Of a stretch of 64,000 nt of DNA, positions 35,257-43,641 are shown one piece after another. The translations under genes were made by a program, and so were the position numbers. The DNA is from JBKPNJ01 sp963695705. GTDB lineage: Bacteria > Actinomycetota > Actinomycetes > Propionibacteriales > Nocardioidaceae. The notes under the pieces were generated by a model. The model had not been told where the DNA came from, ran no database searches, and worked only from the letters and a program-made list of their open reading frames with translations. The stretch spans positions 558,001 through 622,000 of the forward strand of contig CAVOHB010000006.1 of assembly GCA_963695705.1 (NCBI GenBank), given 5' to 3'. The first letter of the stretch is position 1; every line of letters starts with the position of its first letter.

Positions 35257-35527
35257 CTGGCCCGTCCGCCGCCCGGGGGCGCGGGAGCACTCGCACATCG
35301 CCGCTCGACATCATGGGTGGTTCGGCCGTTCGACCGCCTGATGAGTGCGCCGTCGCGCCGCCGCGGAACGCGATGCAAGCCGGACACAGAACGTCGTCGG
35401 AGAGGAACGACCGCAGCTCCACCCGGCTGGTGACGCGCTTCGACCGGAGGCGCACGTGTGGCACCGCAACATGGGCGGGTGCCGTGGGGGGTCTGAGCAA
35501 GCGACCTCGAGAGGGAGATCCACGAAA

Positions 35528-36532
35528 ATGCAACGTCGCCAGTTCTTGTCATGTCTGGGGTTGGGTATGGGCCTCGGTGCAGCCGCGGTAGCCGCACCCG
35601 CCGTGGGGGCGGTCACACGCGGAGCGGAGACCGACATTCGGCTCCCGTCGCCCCGTCAGGCCGCGGCCGCGGGCAAATGGCCGGGTCATCGCCCGGGCAT
35701 GATCTACCTGGGCCTTTCCGCTGCCGGATCGGTCGACTCGGCCGAGAAGACGACCGGTCCGGTCGGCATCTTCCGGTCGTTCTCGCACTGGGGGTCCGCG
35801 TCGAAGGAAGTGGCAGAGATTCGCGGTAACCAGGCGGAGGGCCGGCTCACGTGGATCTCGTACGACCCGCCGGTGAGCACGTCGGGCATCTGGGCGAAGA
35901 TCGGGTCCGGAGCCTACGACGCCGACATCCGGGCTCGCGCGCAGGTCTATGCGGGCCTGAGCGTACCGGCCATCGTGACCTTCAGCCACGAGCCGCAGGC
36001 GGATCTCCGGTGCGGGAGTCCGGCGAACTTCGCGGCCGCCTGGACGAGGATCTACGACGTGTGGAACGCCGAGACAGGGCTGAAGAACGCCGCGTTCGTG
36101 CCAATCATCGGGGACTGGGTGTTCAACCCCGTGAACCACAAGAACGGCCATCCCGACGAGTACCTCCCGTCTGGTGTCCTCAGCCGCATGGCCTTCCTGG
36201 GAACCGACCTGTATCAGAACCCCTCCGGCCAGGACTACTCGATCCGGCTGGCCCGGCTGATCAAGTTCCTCGACGACCGGGGACGCTCAGACAAGATGGT
36301 CGGCGTCGGGGAGACCGCCTGCTCGGACTTCTATCCGGGGGATGCCTCGGACTGGTGGAACCGGTCCTGGCAGTGGGCCGTCGCCCACAGCAGCCGAGTC
36401 GGGGCGATCTCGTACTTCCACTCGCAGAACAACTCCCGGCCCGGCGTGAACTGGTTGTTGACCGAGTCCGCCGCGAAGCTGAACGCCTACAAGGCGTCGC
36501 TGCAGTCGACGGTCTCCTGTGGGCTCGTCTGA
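35528..36532 (+). CDS. TAT-exported glycoside hydrolase-like protein (GH26-like fold)
   Basis: 334 aa. The N-terminus MQRRQFLSCLGLGMGLGAA carries a twin-arginine-type signal (RRQF) followed by a hydrophobic stretch and an Ala-rich cleavage region. The mature part has FSHEPQADLRCGSPANFAAAWTRIYDVW, which resembles the acid/base Glu region of GH26 mannanases and lichenases (HE...). MVGVGETACSDFY offers a second Glu in a nucleophile-like position. A substrate cannot be assigned. ATG 35528 follows GAGGGAGA by about ten bases. No carbohydrate transport genes are nearby. It could also be a related inactive TIM-barrel protein. Confidence 0.72.
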   Translation: MQRRQFLSCLGLGMGLGAAAVAAPAVGAVTRGAETDIRLPSPRQAAAAGKWPGHRPGMIYLGLSAAGSVDSAEKTTGPVGIFRSFSHWGSASKEVAEIRGNQAEGRLTWISYDPPVSTSGIWAKIGSGAYDADIRARAQVYAGLSVPAIVTFSHEPQADLRCGSPANFAAAWTRIYDVWNAETGLKNAAFVPIIGDWVFNPVNHKNGHPDEYLPSGVLSRMAFLGTDLYQNPSGQDYSIRLARLIKFLDDRGRSDKMVGVGETACSDFYPGDASDWWNRSWQWAVAHSSRVGAISYFHSQNNSRPGVNWLLTESAAKLNAYKASLQSTVSCGLV

Positions 36533-36643
36533 ACGGCAGTACGAGGTGGTCGGCAGCGAAGGGTGGCTCCGCTGTCGACCACGTGTGGTCGGGAGATCCA
36601 GCAGCACCGAATGGAACGAGTGTTCGGCGGGTAAGGACACGAC

Positions 36644-36829
36644 ATGACTGATCAGCCGCTCGAACCCGAGATCGCGGACATGGAAGGCGTCGATGAGGTC
36701 GACGTCGTCGAGGGACTCCGCCACGACCCTGACGACCGGGAGAACGAGAAGACGGTCGGCATGCCGCCCGAGGCCGGGTCTCCTCCCACCCCCGCTGATC
36801 GAGGCGCGGACGCGGCGCCACCTGACTAG
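36644..36829 (+). CDS. Small acidic protein, 61 aa
   Basis: 61 aa, rich in Asp, Glu and Pro (VDEVDVVEGLRHDPDDRENEKTVGMPPEAG), with no hydrophobic segment. It is probably disordered. A TAAGGACACGAC ribosome site precedes ATG 36644. It stands alone between the glycosidase-like gene and the FUSC gene, with a 111-bp spacer upstream. No function can be read from it. Confidence 0.55.
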   Translation: MTDQPLEPEIADMEGVDEVDVVEGLRHDPDDRENEKTVGMPPEAGSPPTPADRGADAAPPD

Positions 36830-36934
36830 CGCACGAGCCTTGCGTCATACGAACGGAGGGTCGAGAGGGTCGGGAGCCTCGAGTTGCATGACGCAAGCTG
36901 GGCCGTCCGGGCGCGCTACCGAGATACTGGCAAG

Positions 36935-38203
36935 GTGCCAGCCATCCGTGAGGTACTGAGGCGGACGACCGACGCCAGCCTCGACCGGCTGCGGAAACGC
37001 GGCAGAGCGTCGATCGCGTGGATGGTGCGGCTCACCGCGGCGGCCACCGCCAGCTACATCGTCGCCAGCCGCGTTTTTCCCCACAGCGCGCCTTTGATCG
37101 CACCGCTGACCGCTCTGCTTGTCGTCCAGCTGACGCCGGTGAGCATCCTGGCGAGCGGAATCGAGCGGGTGGCGAGTGTCGTGGCCGGCGTGAGTGTCGC
37201 GGTGGGCTTCTCGTCGGTGTTCGGGCTCCATTGGTGGAGCCTCGCGACGGTCATCGCCGTCTCGCTGCTGATCGGTCAACTGCTGCGCCTGGGAGCCAAC
37301 CTGGTCGAGGTCCCGATCAGCGCGATGCTCGTGCTCGGGGTCGGCGCGAACACCGCTCAGGCGGCCGCCTGGCAACGGATCGCCGAGACACTGGTCGGCG
37401 CGGCCGTCGGCGTCCTGTCCAACCTGCTGTTCCCGCCGAAGCTGACCAGCGAGGACGCCGCCATGGCCATCGAGGGCCTCGCCGATGACCTGGCTGGTCT
37501 GCTCGACCGGGCCGCCCGCGACGTCGTTGGCGACGGGGTCACGACCGCCGCGCTGCTCGAGCGTGCCTGGCACTGGCTGGGCGAGGCTCGGCAGCTCACC
37601 TACGACATCCCGAACATCGGCATGGCGTTGTTGCGCGCCGAGGAGAGCCGGCGGCTCAATCTGCGTGCCCTGCGTACGGCGGACTCTGGGCCCGGCCTGC
37701 GCCACGGCTTGGAGGCGCTGGAACATTCGACGGTGGCGGTGCGCAGCATGTTCAGGTCGTTCGTCGATGCGGCGCAGGGCTATAACGCCGAGGGGCGTGA
37801 GCTGTCCAGCGACATCCGCGAGGCCGTGGCGCTGGTTCTGCACGACCTCGCGAAGGGGGTGCGCTCGTTCGGACAGCTCGTGTACGCGGAGGCGCATCCC
37901 AGCGAGCACCCTCCTGAGCTCGGCGAGCTCCGCGAGGCACTGGAGGGCCTGCAGGACGCCCGGGCCCGGGTCACCGACCTGCTGCTCGTCGATCCGCGCG
38001 GCGACACCGCGCTCGCAGAGCTCAACGTCTTCCTGCTGGCCACCGTGGAGCGCCTGCTCCGCGAGCTTGACCTCGATGAGCGTATCCGCCGTCATGTGGG
38101 CCGGTTGCCGACACTCCCGCGCCGCTTCGTCACGCTCCCGCAGCGGGAGGAGAGGAACGGCAGGCAGATCTTCCGTCGGGGGCGCGGCCCGGGAAAGGAA
38201 TGA
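36935..38203 (+). CDS. FUSC-family (aromatic acid exporter-type) membrane protein
   Basis: 422 aa from GTG 36935. The N-terminal half holds about six TMs (WMVRLTAAATASYIVAS; LIAPLTALLVVQLTP; VASVVAGVSVAVGF; LATVIAVSLLIGQLL; VPISAMLVLGV; ETLVGAAVGVLSNLLFPP). The ETLVGAAVGVLSN helix and PP motif are typical of FUSC/ArAE proteins. The C-terminal half is a long soluble helical region with heptad-like Leu spacing. Such proteins export aromatic acids or relieve envelope stress. A TTG 51 bases upstream is an alternative start; neither has a strong ribosome site. It is followed at once by the PEBP lipoprotein. Confidence 0.78.
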   Translation: MPAIREVLRRTTDASLDRLRKRGRASIAWMVRLTAAATASYIVASRVFPHSAPLIAPLTALLVVQLTPVSILASGIERVASVVAGVSVAVGFSSVFGLHWWSLATVIAVSLLIGQLLRLGANLVEVPISAMLVLGVGANTAQAAAWQRIAETLVGAAVGVLSNLLFPPKLTSEDAAMAIEGLADDLAGLLDRAARDVVGDGVTTAALLERAWHWLGEARQLTYDIPNIGMALLRAEESRRLNLRALRTADSGPGLRHGLEALEHSTVAVRSMFRSFVDAAQGYNAEGRELSSDIREAVALVLHDLAKGVRSFGQLVYAEAHPSEHPPELGELREALEGLQDARARVTDLLLVDPRGDTALAELNVFLLATVERLLRELDLDERIRRHVGRLPTLPRRFVTLPQREERNGRQIFRRGRGPGKE

Positions 38204-38204
38204 G

Positions 38205-38753
38205 GTGAAGGGTCGGTCCGTCGTCATGGCAGCATTCGTGCTGGCGGCTGCGGGTTGTGATGGCGCCGACACGCCCACGACCGAGCCGGCGGCCGGAGTG
38301 CCGGATGTCATCTCAGTGACCAGCGATGTCCTCGTCGACGGCGGGTCGATGCCGCGGCGCTTCACCTGTGATGGTGCCGGCGAGTCGCCGCCGCTGGCGT
38401 GGAGCGGTGTCCCACCAGAGGCTGGTGCGCTGGCGCTGGTGGTCGACGACCCGGATGCGCCGGGCGGCACCTTCGTGCACTGGCTGGTGCTCGACGTCCC
38501 GGTGGCCGATGACCACGTGAACGAGGGCGCAGGTCCGACGGCGGGGGTTCCGGTGCCGAACTCCGCGGGGAGCGACGCGTACGCCCCGCCCTGCCCGCCG
38601 AGCGGGACGCACCACTACCGGTTCACGGTGTACGCGCTGTCGGAGCCGACTCGGCTGAGCGGCAGTGTCGGTCTCGACGACGCGCTCGCCGCCATCGACG
38701 ACGACGCGATCGGAAGGGGGCGACTGACCGCGACCTACACGCGCGCCGGCTGA
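38205..38753 (+). CDS. YbhB/YbcL-type PEBP lipoprotein
   Basis: 182 aa from GTG 38205, with an AAGGAA site upstream and two bases after the previous stop. The N-terminal signal ends in a lipobox (VLAAAGC), so the protein is lipid-anchored outside the cell. The PEBP core shows FTCDGAGESPPLAWSGVP, DDPDAPGGTFVHWLVLDVP and GTHHYRFTVYAL, the ligand-pocket motifs of Raf-kinase-inhibitor-like proteins. The family binds small anions or phosphates; its cellular role in bacteria is unclear. Co-transcription with the FUSC gene is likely. Confidence 0.9.
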   Translation: MKGRSVVMAAFVLAAAGCDGADTPTTEPAAGVPDVISVTSDVLVDGGSMPRRFTCDGAGESPPLAWSGVPPEAGALALVVDDPDAPGGTFVHWLVLDVPVADDHVNEGAGPTAGVPVPNSAGSDAYAPPCPPSGTHHYRFTVYALSEPTRLSGSVGLDDALAAIDDDAIGRGRLTATYTRAG

Positions 38754-38768
38754 GCCCTCCCGCGATCT

Positions 38769-39557
38769 TCAGGATCTGCGGTGGCTCGGGGTACCGCGCG
38801 CGCCAGACATCCGATCGGAGTAGCCCTGCATCAATGACGTACGGTCCGACTCCGCGAGGTAGCGCACCGCCTCCCGCAGCGTGACCCCGGACACACGGTC
38901 GACCCGGGGGGCCAGCCAGGTGGCCACGAGATCGGGTCTGGCCTTGCCCGCCTCGCGCAGCACCCACCCGATCGCCTTGCGGATGAAGAACTCGCGTTCG
39001 TCCAGCATGCTGTCGGCGATGTCGGTGAACCGCGACCACCCGTCGAAGCTGCCGCCTCGACGGAGGGTACGAAGATGCGCCAGCAGGGCGGACCTTCGCA
39101 CCCAGAAGTCCACGTCGACGGCCAAGCGCCGCAGGAGCGAATCGACCAGCTCATCGCTGGGATGTCGCGCCACGATGCGGGCCGCGACGTCACCGGCGAG
39201 ACCATCGATGAGCGCCCAGGTGTGCGAGTCACGTAGGAACGGCTCGATCCGGGTCAGCTCACCTGGACCCAGCCGGTCGGCGTACTGCTCGAGGAGCACC
39301 ACGGCGACCATTCGACGTTCGTGCAACGGCACGGTCCAGAGCTCCCCGGCCAGCGCGAGGACCGCAGGAGCGTCGAGATCCGGGTGGTCCCGGCATACCC
39401 GCTTCGCGCTGGCGCGGATCGCAGGAAGCGGCGCCCCGGCATGCTCCAGCGAGCTCTTGAGGTACGCCTTCTCCCTGACCGCACGCTCTTGTGTGCCTGC
39501 GGCTCGGAGCTCGCGCTCCAGCTCGTCGGCGATCGCGCGGAGCGCCGGTCGAGTCAC
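38769..39557 (-). CDS. AlkD-like DNA alkylation repair protein (HEAT repeats)
   Basis: 262 aa built from helical repeats. Its centre VDFWVRRSALLAHL, then DEREFFIRKAIGWVLREAGK, is the AlkD signature; the Trp and Asp flank the DNA lesion in this family. AlkD-type glycosylases excise bulky or cationic N3/N7-alkyl bases. The start GTG 39555-39557 overlaps the stop of the MEDS/ATPase gene (GTGA), so both come from one transcript. The frame extends upstream only as a shadow of that gene. It is convergent with the lipoprotein gene at 15 bp. Confidence 0.88.
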   Translation of the reverse strand: MTRPALRAIADELERELRAAGTQERAVREKAYLKSSLEHAGAPLPAIRASAKRVCRDHPDLDAPAVLALAGELWTVPLHERRMVAVVLLEQYADRLGPGELTRIEPFLRDSHTWALIDGLAGDVAARIVARHPSDELVDSLLRRLAVDVDFWVRRSALLAHLRTLRRGGSFDGWSRFTDIADSMLDEREFFIRKAIGWVLREAGKARPDLVATWLAPRVDRVSGVTLREAVRYLAESDRTSLMQGYSDRMSGARGTPSHRRS

Positions 39558-40504
39558 CGCCAGATGTGGATTCGGACAGTCGTCCCCCGGGCGGACGACC
39601 GGACCTGGACGAGGTTGCACAGCTGGTTGACCAGCCACAGTGTGCGGTCTCGGTCCTCGCCGATGGTTGCGAGCAGCCGCCCGACGAGCACGTCGACGAC
39701 CGGGCCGCAGTCACTCACCTCGACGACGCAGCCGTGCGGGTCGTCCCAGTAGCGCAGGGTCCCGTAGCCGTCGCCGTACCGGACGCCGCTGATCGCCAGC
39801 TCGTGAGCTGCGAGCTCGAGGTCCGAGGCGCGGTCCTCCCCGATTCCGGCTTCGCTGGCGTGGCGGCGCACATGTCTGCGGACCCTGTCCACGCTGTCGA
39901 GGCGGAACGAGACCGCGATCGCGTCGTCGGGCGGATCCGGCAGCGGTGCGAGCAGCACGGCGCCTGCGTCCACGTCGAAATCGGCGCTCGCCCAGTGGCA
40001 GGACCCCTTGGTCAGGAGCGGATGCGAGCGCCGCGCAGCCGCTATGACGTCCTCGGGAAGCGCATCGATGTCGTAGGGGCACATCAGCTGCCAGCCCGGG
40101 CACTGGTCGAAAGCGACGTTCAGCAGGACCTCGTGCACCTGGCACTCGACGATCTCGGCTGGTCGGCGCCCCGCCCAGATCGGCTCTCCAAGCCCCCGAA
40201 TGGCGCTGACACCCGGGCTGGAGTGGTCGTCGAGGAACTTCTGCCACACAGCGATGATCCGGGCAGGGTTGCGACCGACCTCGGACATGTCGACGAACTG
40301 GACATGGGCGGCGTCAGCCCCGAGGGCTTCCCGGAGGGCGGCGCACTTGTCGGGAACAACGGCGACGAGGACGGGCTCGGACGCCGCCAGTCCGTCGCGG
40401 ATGAAGGGAACCGCACTCGCCACCAGCTGATCGACGCCCTTGTAGAACAGGGCACGATGACGGAACCGCCTCTCGGACCGGACCTGTTGCGAAGCGACGG
40501 TCAC
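39554..40504 (-). CDS. MEDS-domain sensor with anti-sigma-type HATPase domain (RsbA-like)
   Basis: 316 aa from a GTG start with GGAG nine bases upstream. The N-terminal MEDS domain (about residues 12-165) has HRALFYKGVDQLVASAVPFIRDGLAASEPVLVAVV, IIAVWQKFLDDH and GEPIWAGR, the pattern seen in DcmR-like sensors. The C-terminal GHKL ATPase (about 195-315) has DLELAAHELAISGVRYGDG as N box and EVSDCGPVVD as G1. No phospho-acceptor His box is present, so it resembles anti-sigma-factor kinases of the RsbA/RsbW type rather than two-component kinases. The partner is not adjacent. It is coupled to the DNA-repair gene downstream, which hints at stress control. Confidence 0.85.
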   Translation of the reverse strand: MTVASQQVRSERRFRHRALFYKGVDQLVASAVPFIRDGLAASEPVLVAVVPDKCAALREALGADAAHVQFVDMSEVGRNPARIIAVWQKFLDDHSSPGVSAIRGLGEPIWAGRRPAEIVECQVHEVLLNVAFDQCPGWQLMCPYDIDALPEDVIAAARRSHPLLTKGSCHWASADFDVDAGAVLLAPLPDPPDDAIAVSFRLDSVDRVRRHVRRHASEAGIGEDRASDLELAAHELAISGVRYGDGYGTLRYWDDPHGCVVEVSDCGPVVDVLVGRLLATIGEDRDRTLWLVNQLCNLVQVRSSARGTTVRIHIWR

Positions 40505-40648
40505 CTCAGGGCTCCAGCCGATATTGAAGAGGCGCTCTTGACCCCCGTCCCGTGCCAGAGTACCCGCGCCCCACCGCGCCGGCGCACGAAGCGGGAAATG
40601 TCAGTCGTTGCGCAGGTCTTGGTGATATCGGACCGGCAGGATAGGGGC

Positions 40649-40723
40649 ATGACAGACACCTCGCTGGCGGAGCATCGCCGGCCCGAGCTGCCCACCGCCA
40701 AACGCTGGCTCCCCGGCGGCTAG
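40649..40723 (+). CDS. Possible 24-aa leader peptide before the DUF72 gene
   Basis: A short frame runs from ATG 40649 to TAG 40723, with GGATAGGGG just upstream, and ends three bases before the DUF72 start. It reads TDTSLAEHRRPELPTAKRW, ending LPGG. The position suggests translational coupling or attenuation, but the peptide is too short to be certain it is made. Confidence 0.4.
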   Translation: MTDTSLAEHRRPELPTAKRWLPGG

Positions 40724-40726
40724 GCG

Positions 40727-41563
40727 GTGGCCGAGGTGCGGATAGGAATCTCCGGGTGGAGATATCCGGGATGGCGCGGTGACTTCTATCCCGAGGGGCT
40801 GCCGCAGCGCGGCGAGCTGGGGTATGCCTCACGGCGGCTCAGCACGATCGAGATCAACGGCTCGTTCTATTCGCTGCAGCGGCCGTCGAGTTACCTGGCC
40901 TGGCGGGAGGAGACTCCCGATGACCACGTGTTCGCGGTCAAAGGCGGCCGCTTCATCACACACATGAAGAAGCTCGCCGGCATCGAGACCCCGCTGGCGA
41001 ACTTCTTCGCGTCGGGCGTCCTGGCCCTCGGCCCCAAGCTCGGGCCGTTCCTCTGGCAGCTCCCGCCGAGGCTGGGCTTCGATGCCGAGCGGCTCAGCCG
41101 GTTCTTCGACCAGCTGCCCCGCACCACGTCGGCCGCGGCCGAGATCGCGGCGCGCCACGACGACAGACTGGGCGGCGACGGACGCGCGTACATGAGCGCG
41201 GAGGTCGAGATGCCGATCCGGCACGCTCTGGAGGTCAGACACGACAGCTACCGGACGGCGGCGTTCGTCGACCTGCTGCGTGACCACGACATCGCCGCGG
41301 TCGTCGCTGACACGGCGGGCAAGTGGCCCGTCATCGAGGAGGCCACCGCGGACTTCATGTACGTGCGGCTGCACGGCGCCGAGGAGCTCTACACGAGCGG
41401 CTACACCGACGAGGCGCTCGACTCGTGGGCCGCCAAGATCCGGCGCTGGAGCGGCGTCGACGGTCGGGATGTATTCGTCTACTTCGACAACGACGCGAAG
41501 GTCCGGGCACCCTACGACGCGATGACACTGATGTCGAAGCTCGGCCTGGCAGAGAGCGGCTAG
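40727..41563 (+). CDS. DUF72 (YecE-type) TIM-barrel protein
   Basis: 278 aa. The opening VRIGISGWRYPGWRGDFYPEGLPQ and the Glu/Asn strand LSTIEINGSFYSLQ are the DUF72 hallmarks. FAVKGGRFITHMKKL, LGPFLWQLPP and LEVRHDSY follow in family order, and DFMYVRLHGAEELY and DVFVYFDNDAKVRAPYDA close the barrel. The family is widespread and its activity is not established. GTG 40727 directly follows the short leader frame. Convergent with the VOC gene at seven bases. Confidence 0.92.
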   Translation: MAEVRIGISGWRYPGWRGDFYPEGLPQRGELGYASRRLSTIEINGSFYSLQRPSSYLAWREETPDDHVFAVKGGRFITHMKKLAGIETPLANFFASGVLALGPKLGPFLWQLPPRLGFDAERLSRFFDQLPRTTSAAAEIAARHDDRLGGDGRAYMSAEVEMPIRHALEVRHDSYRTAAFVDLLRDHDIAAVVADTAGKWPVIEEATADFMYVRLHGAEELYTSGYTDEALDSWAAKIRRWSGVDGRDVFVYFDNDAKVRAPYDAMTLMSKLGLAESG

Positions 41564-41570
41564 CGGGTCG

Positions 41571-41960
41571 TCAGTCCGGCGCCGGATGTCCCGGGTCGGC
41601 CACGACACAGAACTCGTTGCCCTCCGGGTCCGTCATCACCTGCCACCACACGCCGGCCGACTCCAGCAGGTCGGTGACGGGCGGGCCCACGGGACGGCCG
41701 TTGAGCCGCTGGAGTGTCGCGACCAGGGCGGGCACTCCGATCTCGAGCGGCACATGGATATCGAGATGCAGGCGGTTCTTGCCCCGTCTGGCCTCCGGCA
41801 CGCACTGCAGGATCAGCACCGGGCCGTCGGGCTCGCCCTCGTCGGCGACCAGCACCCGGTAGCCGTCCGGCGACGTCACCGGTCGGTAGTGCAGTGCAGC
41901 CGCCCAGAAGCCGACGAGAGCATCCGGATCGAGGCAGTCGATGACGACGGATACACGCAC
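41571..41960 (-). CDS. VOC/glyoxalase-like protein (first of two)
   Basis: 129 aa, one VOC (glyoxalase/bleomycin-resistance) domain with two beta-alpha-beta-beta-beta halves. VVIDCLDPDALVGFWAAALHYRP begins the first half. RLHLDIHV supplies a metal-site His in the middle, and VMTDPEGNEFCVVADP ends the second. Actinobacteria hold many such proteins of unknown substrate. A related gene lies 200 bp upstream (42145-42501), with a small basic gene between them on the same strand. Confidence 0.85.
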   Translation of the reverse strand: MRVSVVIDCLDPDALVGFWAAALHYRPVTSPDGYRVLVADEGEPDGPVLILQCVPEARRGKNRLHLDIHVPLEIGVPALVATLQRLNGRPVGPPVTDLLESAGVWWQVMTDPEGNEFCVVADPGHPAPD

Positions 41961-41972
41961 GCCGTACGACGG

Positions 41973-42086
41973 CTACTTGCCTGAGGGTTTGATGATCTGC
42001 GTCGAGGCGCTGCTGCCCGCGGGCGGCTTGGGCGGCCTGGCCTTCTTCGGCTTCTTCGCTTCTCGGCCCTGCTTGTTCTTGGACAT
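41973..42086 (-). CDS. Small lysine-rich basic protein, 37 aa
   Basis: Reading the minus strand from ATG 42084-42086, with GAGGGG six bases upstream, gives a 37-residue protein rich in Lys and Pro (SKNKQGREAKKPKKARPPK), ending IIKPSGK before TAG 41973-41975. The strong ribosome site, clear start and strongly biased composition argue it is real. The charge suggests nucleic acid or ribosome binding, which is inference only. It sits between two VOC genes. Confidence 0.6.
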   Translation of the reverse strand: MSKNKQGREAKKPKKARPPKPPAGSSASTQIIKPSGK

Positions 42087-42144
42087 GTCAGCCCCTCACG
42101 GTCTACCGGCGACACATCGACAGTAACCGCTCCGGCTGCGAAGG

Positions 42145-42501
42145 TCACGTGGTTTTGCCTATCGCGCACACGCAGAACTCGTTGCCCTCGGGGTCGAGCA
42201 TGACCACGTAGTCGTCTCCCGGCTCGATGTGGTGGCGTACGACGCGTGCGCCGAGACCGGTGAGCCGCTCCACTTGTTCGCTCTGGTCGTCGGTGTAGAG
42301 GTCGAGGTGCATCTGGTCGCGTGCCGTTACCGGTGTCTCCGCGACCTGCAGCGACAGGTTGACACCTTCGCCGCGCAGAACACGGAAGTCGTCGTCCGGC
42401 TCGTCTGACGAGGGCACGAGACCGAGAGCCTCGGACCAGAAGGCGGTCATGACCGCGATATCCGCACAGTTGATCACGGTGCTGCCGACGCGAATCGTCA
42501 T
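42145..42501 (-). CDS. VOC/glyoxalase-like protein (second of two)
   Basis: 118 aa. TVINCADIAVMTAFWSEALGLVP is the first beta-alpha unit, MHLDLYTDD brings the mid-domain His, and VVMLDPEGNEFCVCAI ends the fold. Its C-terminal DPEGNEFCV is shared with the neighbour at 41571. The N-terminal parts differ enough that it is not a recent duplicate. It is on the same strand as the small basic gene and the first VOC protein. Substrate unknown. Confidence 0.85.
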   Translation of the reverse strand: MTIRVGSTVINCADIAVMTAFWSEALGLVPSSDEPDDDFRVLRGEGVNLSLQVAETPVTARDQMHLDLYTDDQSEQVERLTGLGARVVRHHIEPGDDYVVMLDPEGNEFCVCAIGKTT

Positions 42502-42529
42502 GCGGACAGTCTGCCGCGCCGTGGCAGCA

Positions 42530-43537
42530 TCAGCTGGTGACGTCCTCCTCGGCCTCGGTGGGATCGAGAAAGACGTGCCGCACCTCGGGGTAGCGTCGGC
42601 GGATCCGGCGGTCGACGTCCGCGGCGAACCGCTCCAGTGCGTCCCCGGTCGCGGAGTCGTCGAGGTCGACCCTGGCGGCGACGAGCACCTCGTCAGGCGC
42701 GAGCCGCATGGTGAGCAACTCGACCACGTCGTCGACTCCGTCCGAACCGAGAATCTCCTCGCGGATGCCGTCCTGAAGCGCCTGGGGTACGGCCTGGCCG
42801 ATCAGCATGTCCTTGTTCTCGCGCCCGAGCGCGAACGCCACCCCGATCAGCAGCACACCGATGGCGATTGACGCGGCCCCGTCCCAGAACCCCTGTCCGG
42901 TCACTACGTGCAGGGTCACACCGACTGCTGCCAGCACGATCCCGATCAGCGCGGCGGTGTCCTCGAACGCCACGGTCTTCGCTGCCGGATCCGTCGTCTC
43001 GCGCAGGTGTCGCACGGTGCTCCGCCCGGCCCGCTCGGCCTCGCCGTGCACCTGGCGCAGCGCCTTGAGCCATGAGACGGACTCGAACACGAACGACGTC
43101 CCGAGCACGACGTACGGGATCAGCAGACCGCTGACCTCCTCCGGCTCGAGAATCGCTCCGATGCCCTCGTAGATCGAGAACCCAGCCCCGAGAACGAAGA
43201 TGCCGACCGCGGCGAGAAGAGACCAGAAGTACCGCTCCATTCCGTACCCGAACGGATGCTGGGCATCGGCGGGCTTGTGGCTCCTTCGGAGTGCGGTGAG
43301 CAGGAAGACCTGGTTGAGCGTGTCGGCGACCGAGTGTGCCGCTTCGGCGAGCATCGCCGTCGAGCCGGACACCAGACCGCCGACGGTCTTGGCGACCGCG
43401 ATCAGCAGGTTGGCCCCGCCGGCCAGCAACACGGTCGAGGCGGACTCGTCGCCGTCCGCGGCCGGTCTTTCGCCGGACGACCCAGGTGCTTCGGACGACG
43501 CTTCGGACGACGCTTCGGACGACGCTTCGGAGGGCAC
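42530..43537 (-). CDS. Cation diffusion facilitator transporter with a repeated N-terminal tail
   Basis: 335 aa. Six TMs with the CDF metal site in TM2 (LAEAAHSVADTLNQ) followed by HPFGYGMERYFWSL. In TM5 the expected HxxxD is replaced by VAFEDTAALIGI, a variant of the CDF families that carry Zn, Mn or Fe. The C-terminal cytoplasmic domain (about residues 240-325) has MRLAPDEVLVAARVDLDD and RRRYPEVRHVFLDP. The first 17 residues are a SEASSEAS repeat encoded by a 12-bp tandem repeat. The GTG start at 43535-43537 precedes the repeat. The transported metal cannot be decided. Confidence 0.88.
   Translation of the reverse strand: MPSEASSEASSEASSEAPGSSGERPAADGDESASTVLLAGGANLLIAVAKTVGGLVSGSTAMLAEAAHSVADTLNQVFLLTALRRSHKPADAQHPFGYGMERYFWSLLAAVGIFVLGAGFSIYEGIGAILEPEEVSGLLIPYVVLGTSFVFESVSWLKALRQVHGEAERAGRSTVRHLRETTDPAAKTVAFEDTAALIGIVLAAVGVTLHVVTGQGFWDGAASIAIGVLLIGVAFALGRENKDMLIGQAVPQALQDGIREEILGSDGVDDVVELLTMRLAPDEVLVAARVDLDDSATGDALERFAADVDRRIRRRYPEVRHVFLDPTEAEEDVTS
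43488..43535 (-). repeat. 12-bp tandem repeat coding for the CDF N-terminus
   Basis: GCTTCGGACGAC occurs at 43488, 43500 and 43512, followed by a fourth, changed unit at 43524 (GCTTCGGAGGGC). On the minus strand each unit adds Ser-Ser-Glu-Ala. Since 12 is a multiple of three, slippage would lengthen or shorten the tail without breaking the frame. Confidence 0.85.
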
Positions 43538-43605
43538 CGTCCTTGCTTACCCGATGTCCGCGGTCGGTGCAGAGTGGAGGGGCTGGAATTGTGCCGATCG
43601 AGGGC

Positions 43606-43641
43606 TTGGAACTGCGCTGTAACTATGTAATCATCATTACA
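43606..43641 (+). promoter_or_regulatory. Candidate leaderless promoter with palindromic operator
   Basis: TTGGAA (43606-43611) and TAATCA (43628-43633) are 16 bases apart, placing transcription at about the ATG at 43641. No ribosome site exists upstream. The dyad TGTAAT-CATC-ATTACA (43626-43641) covers the -10 and touches the start codon, a typical place for an autorepressor. Confidence 0.5.
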
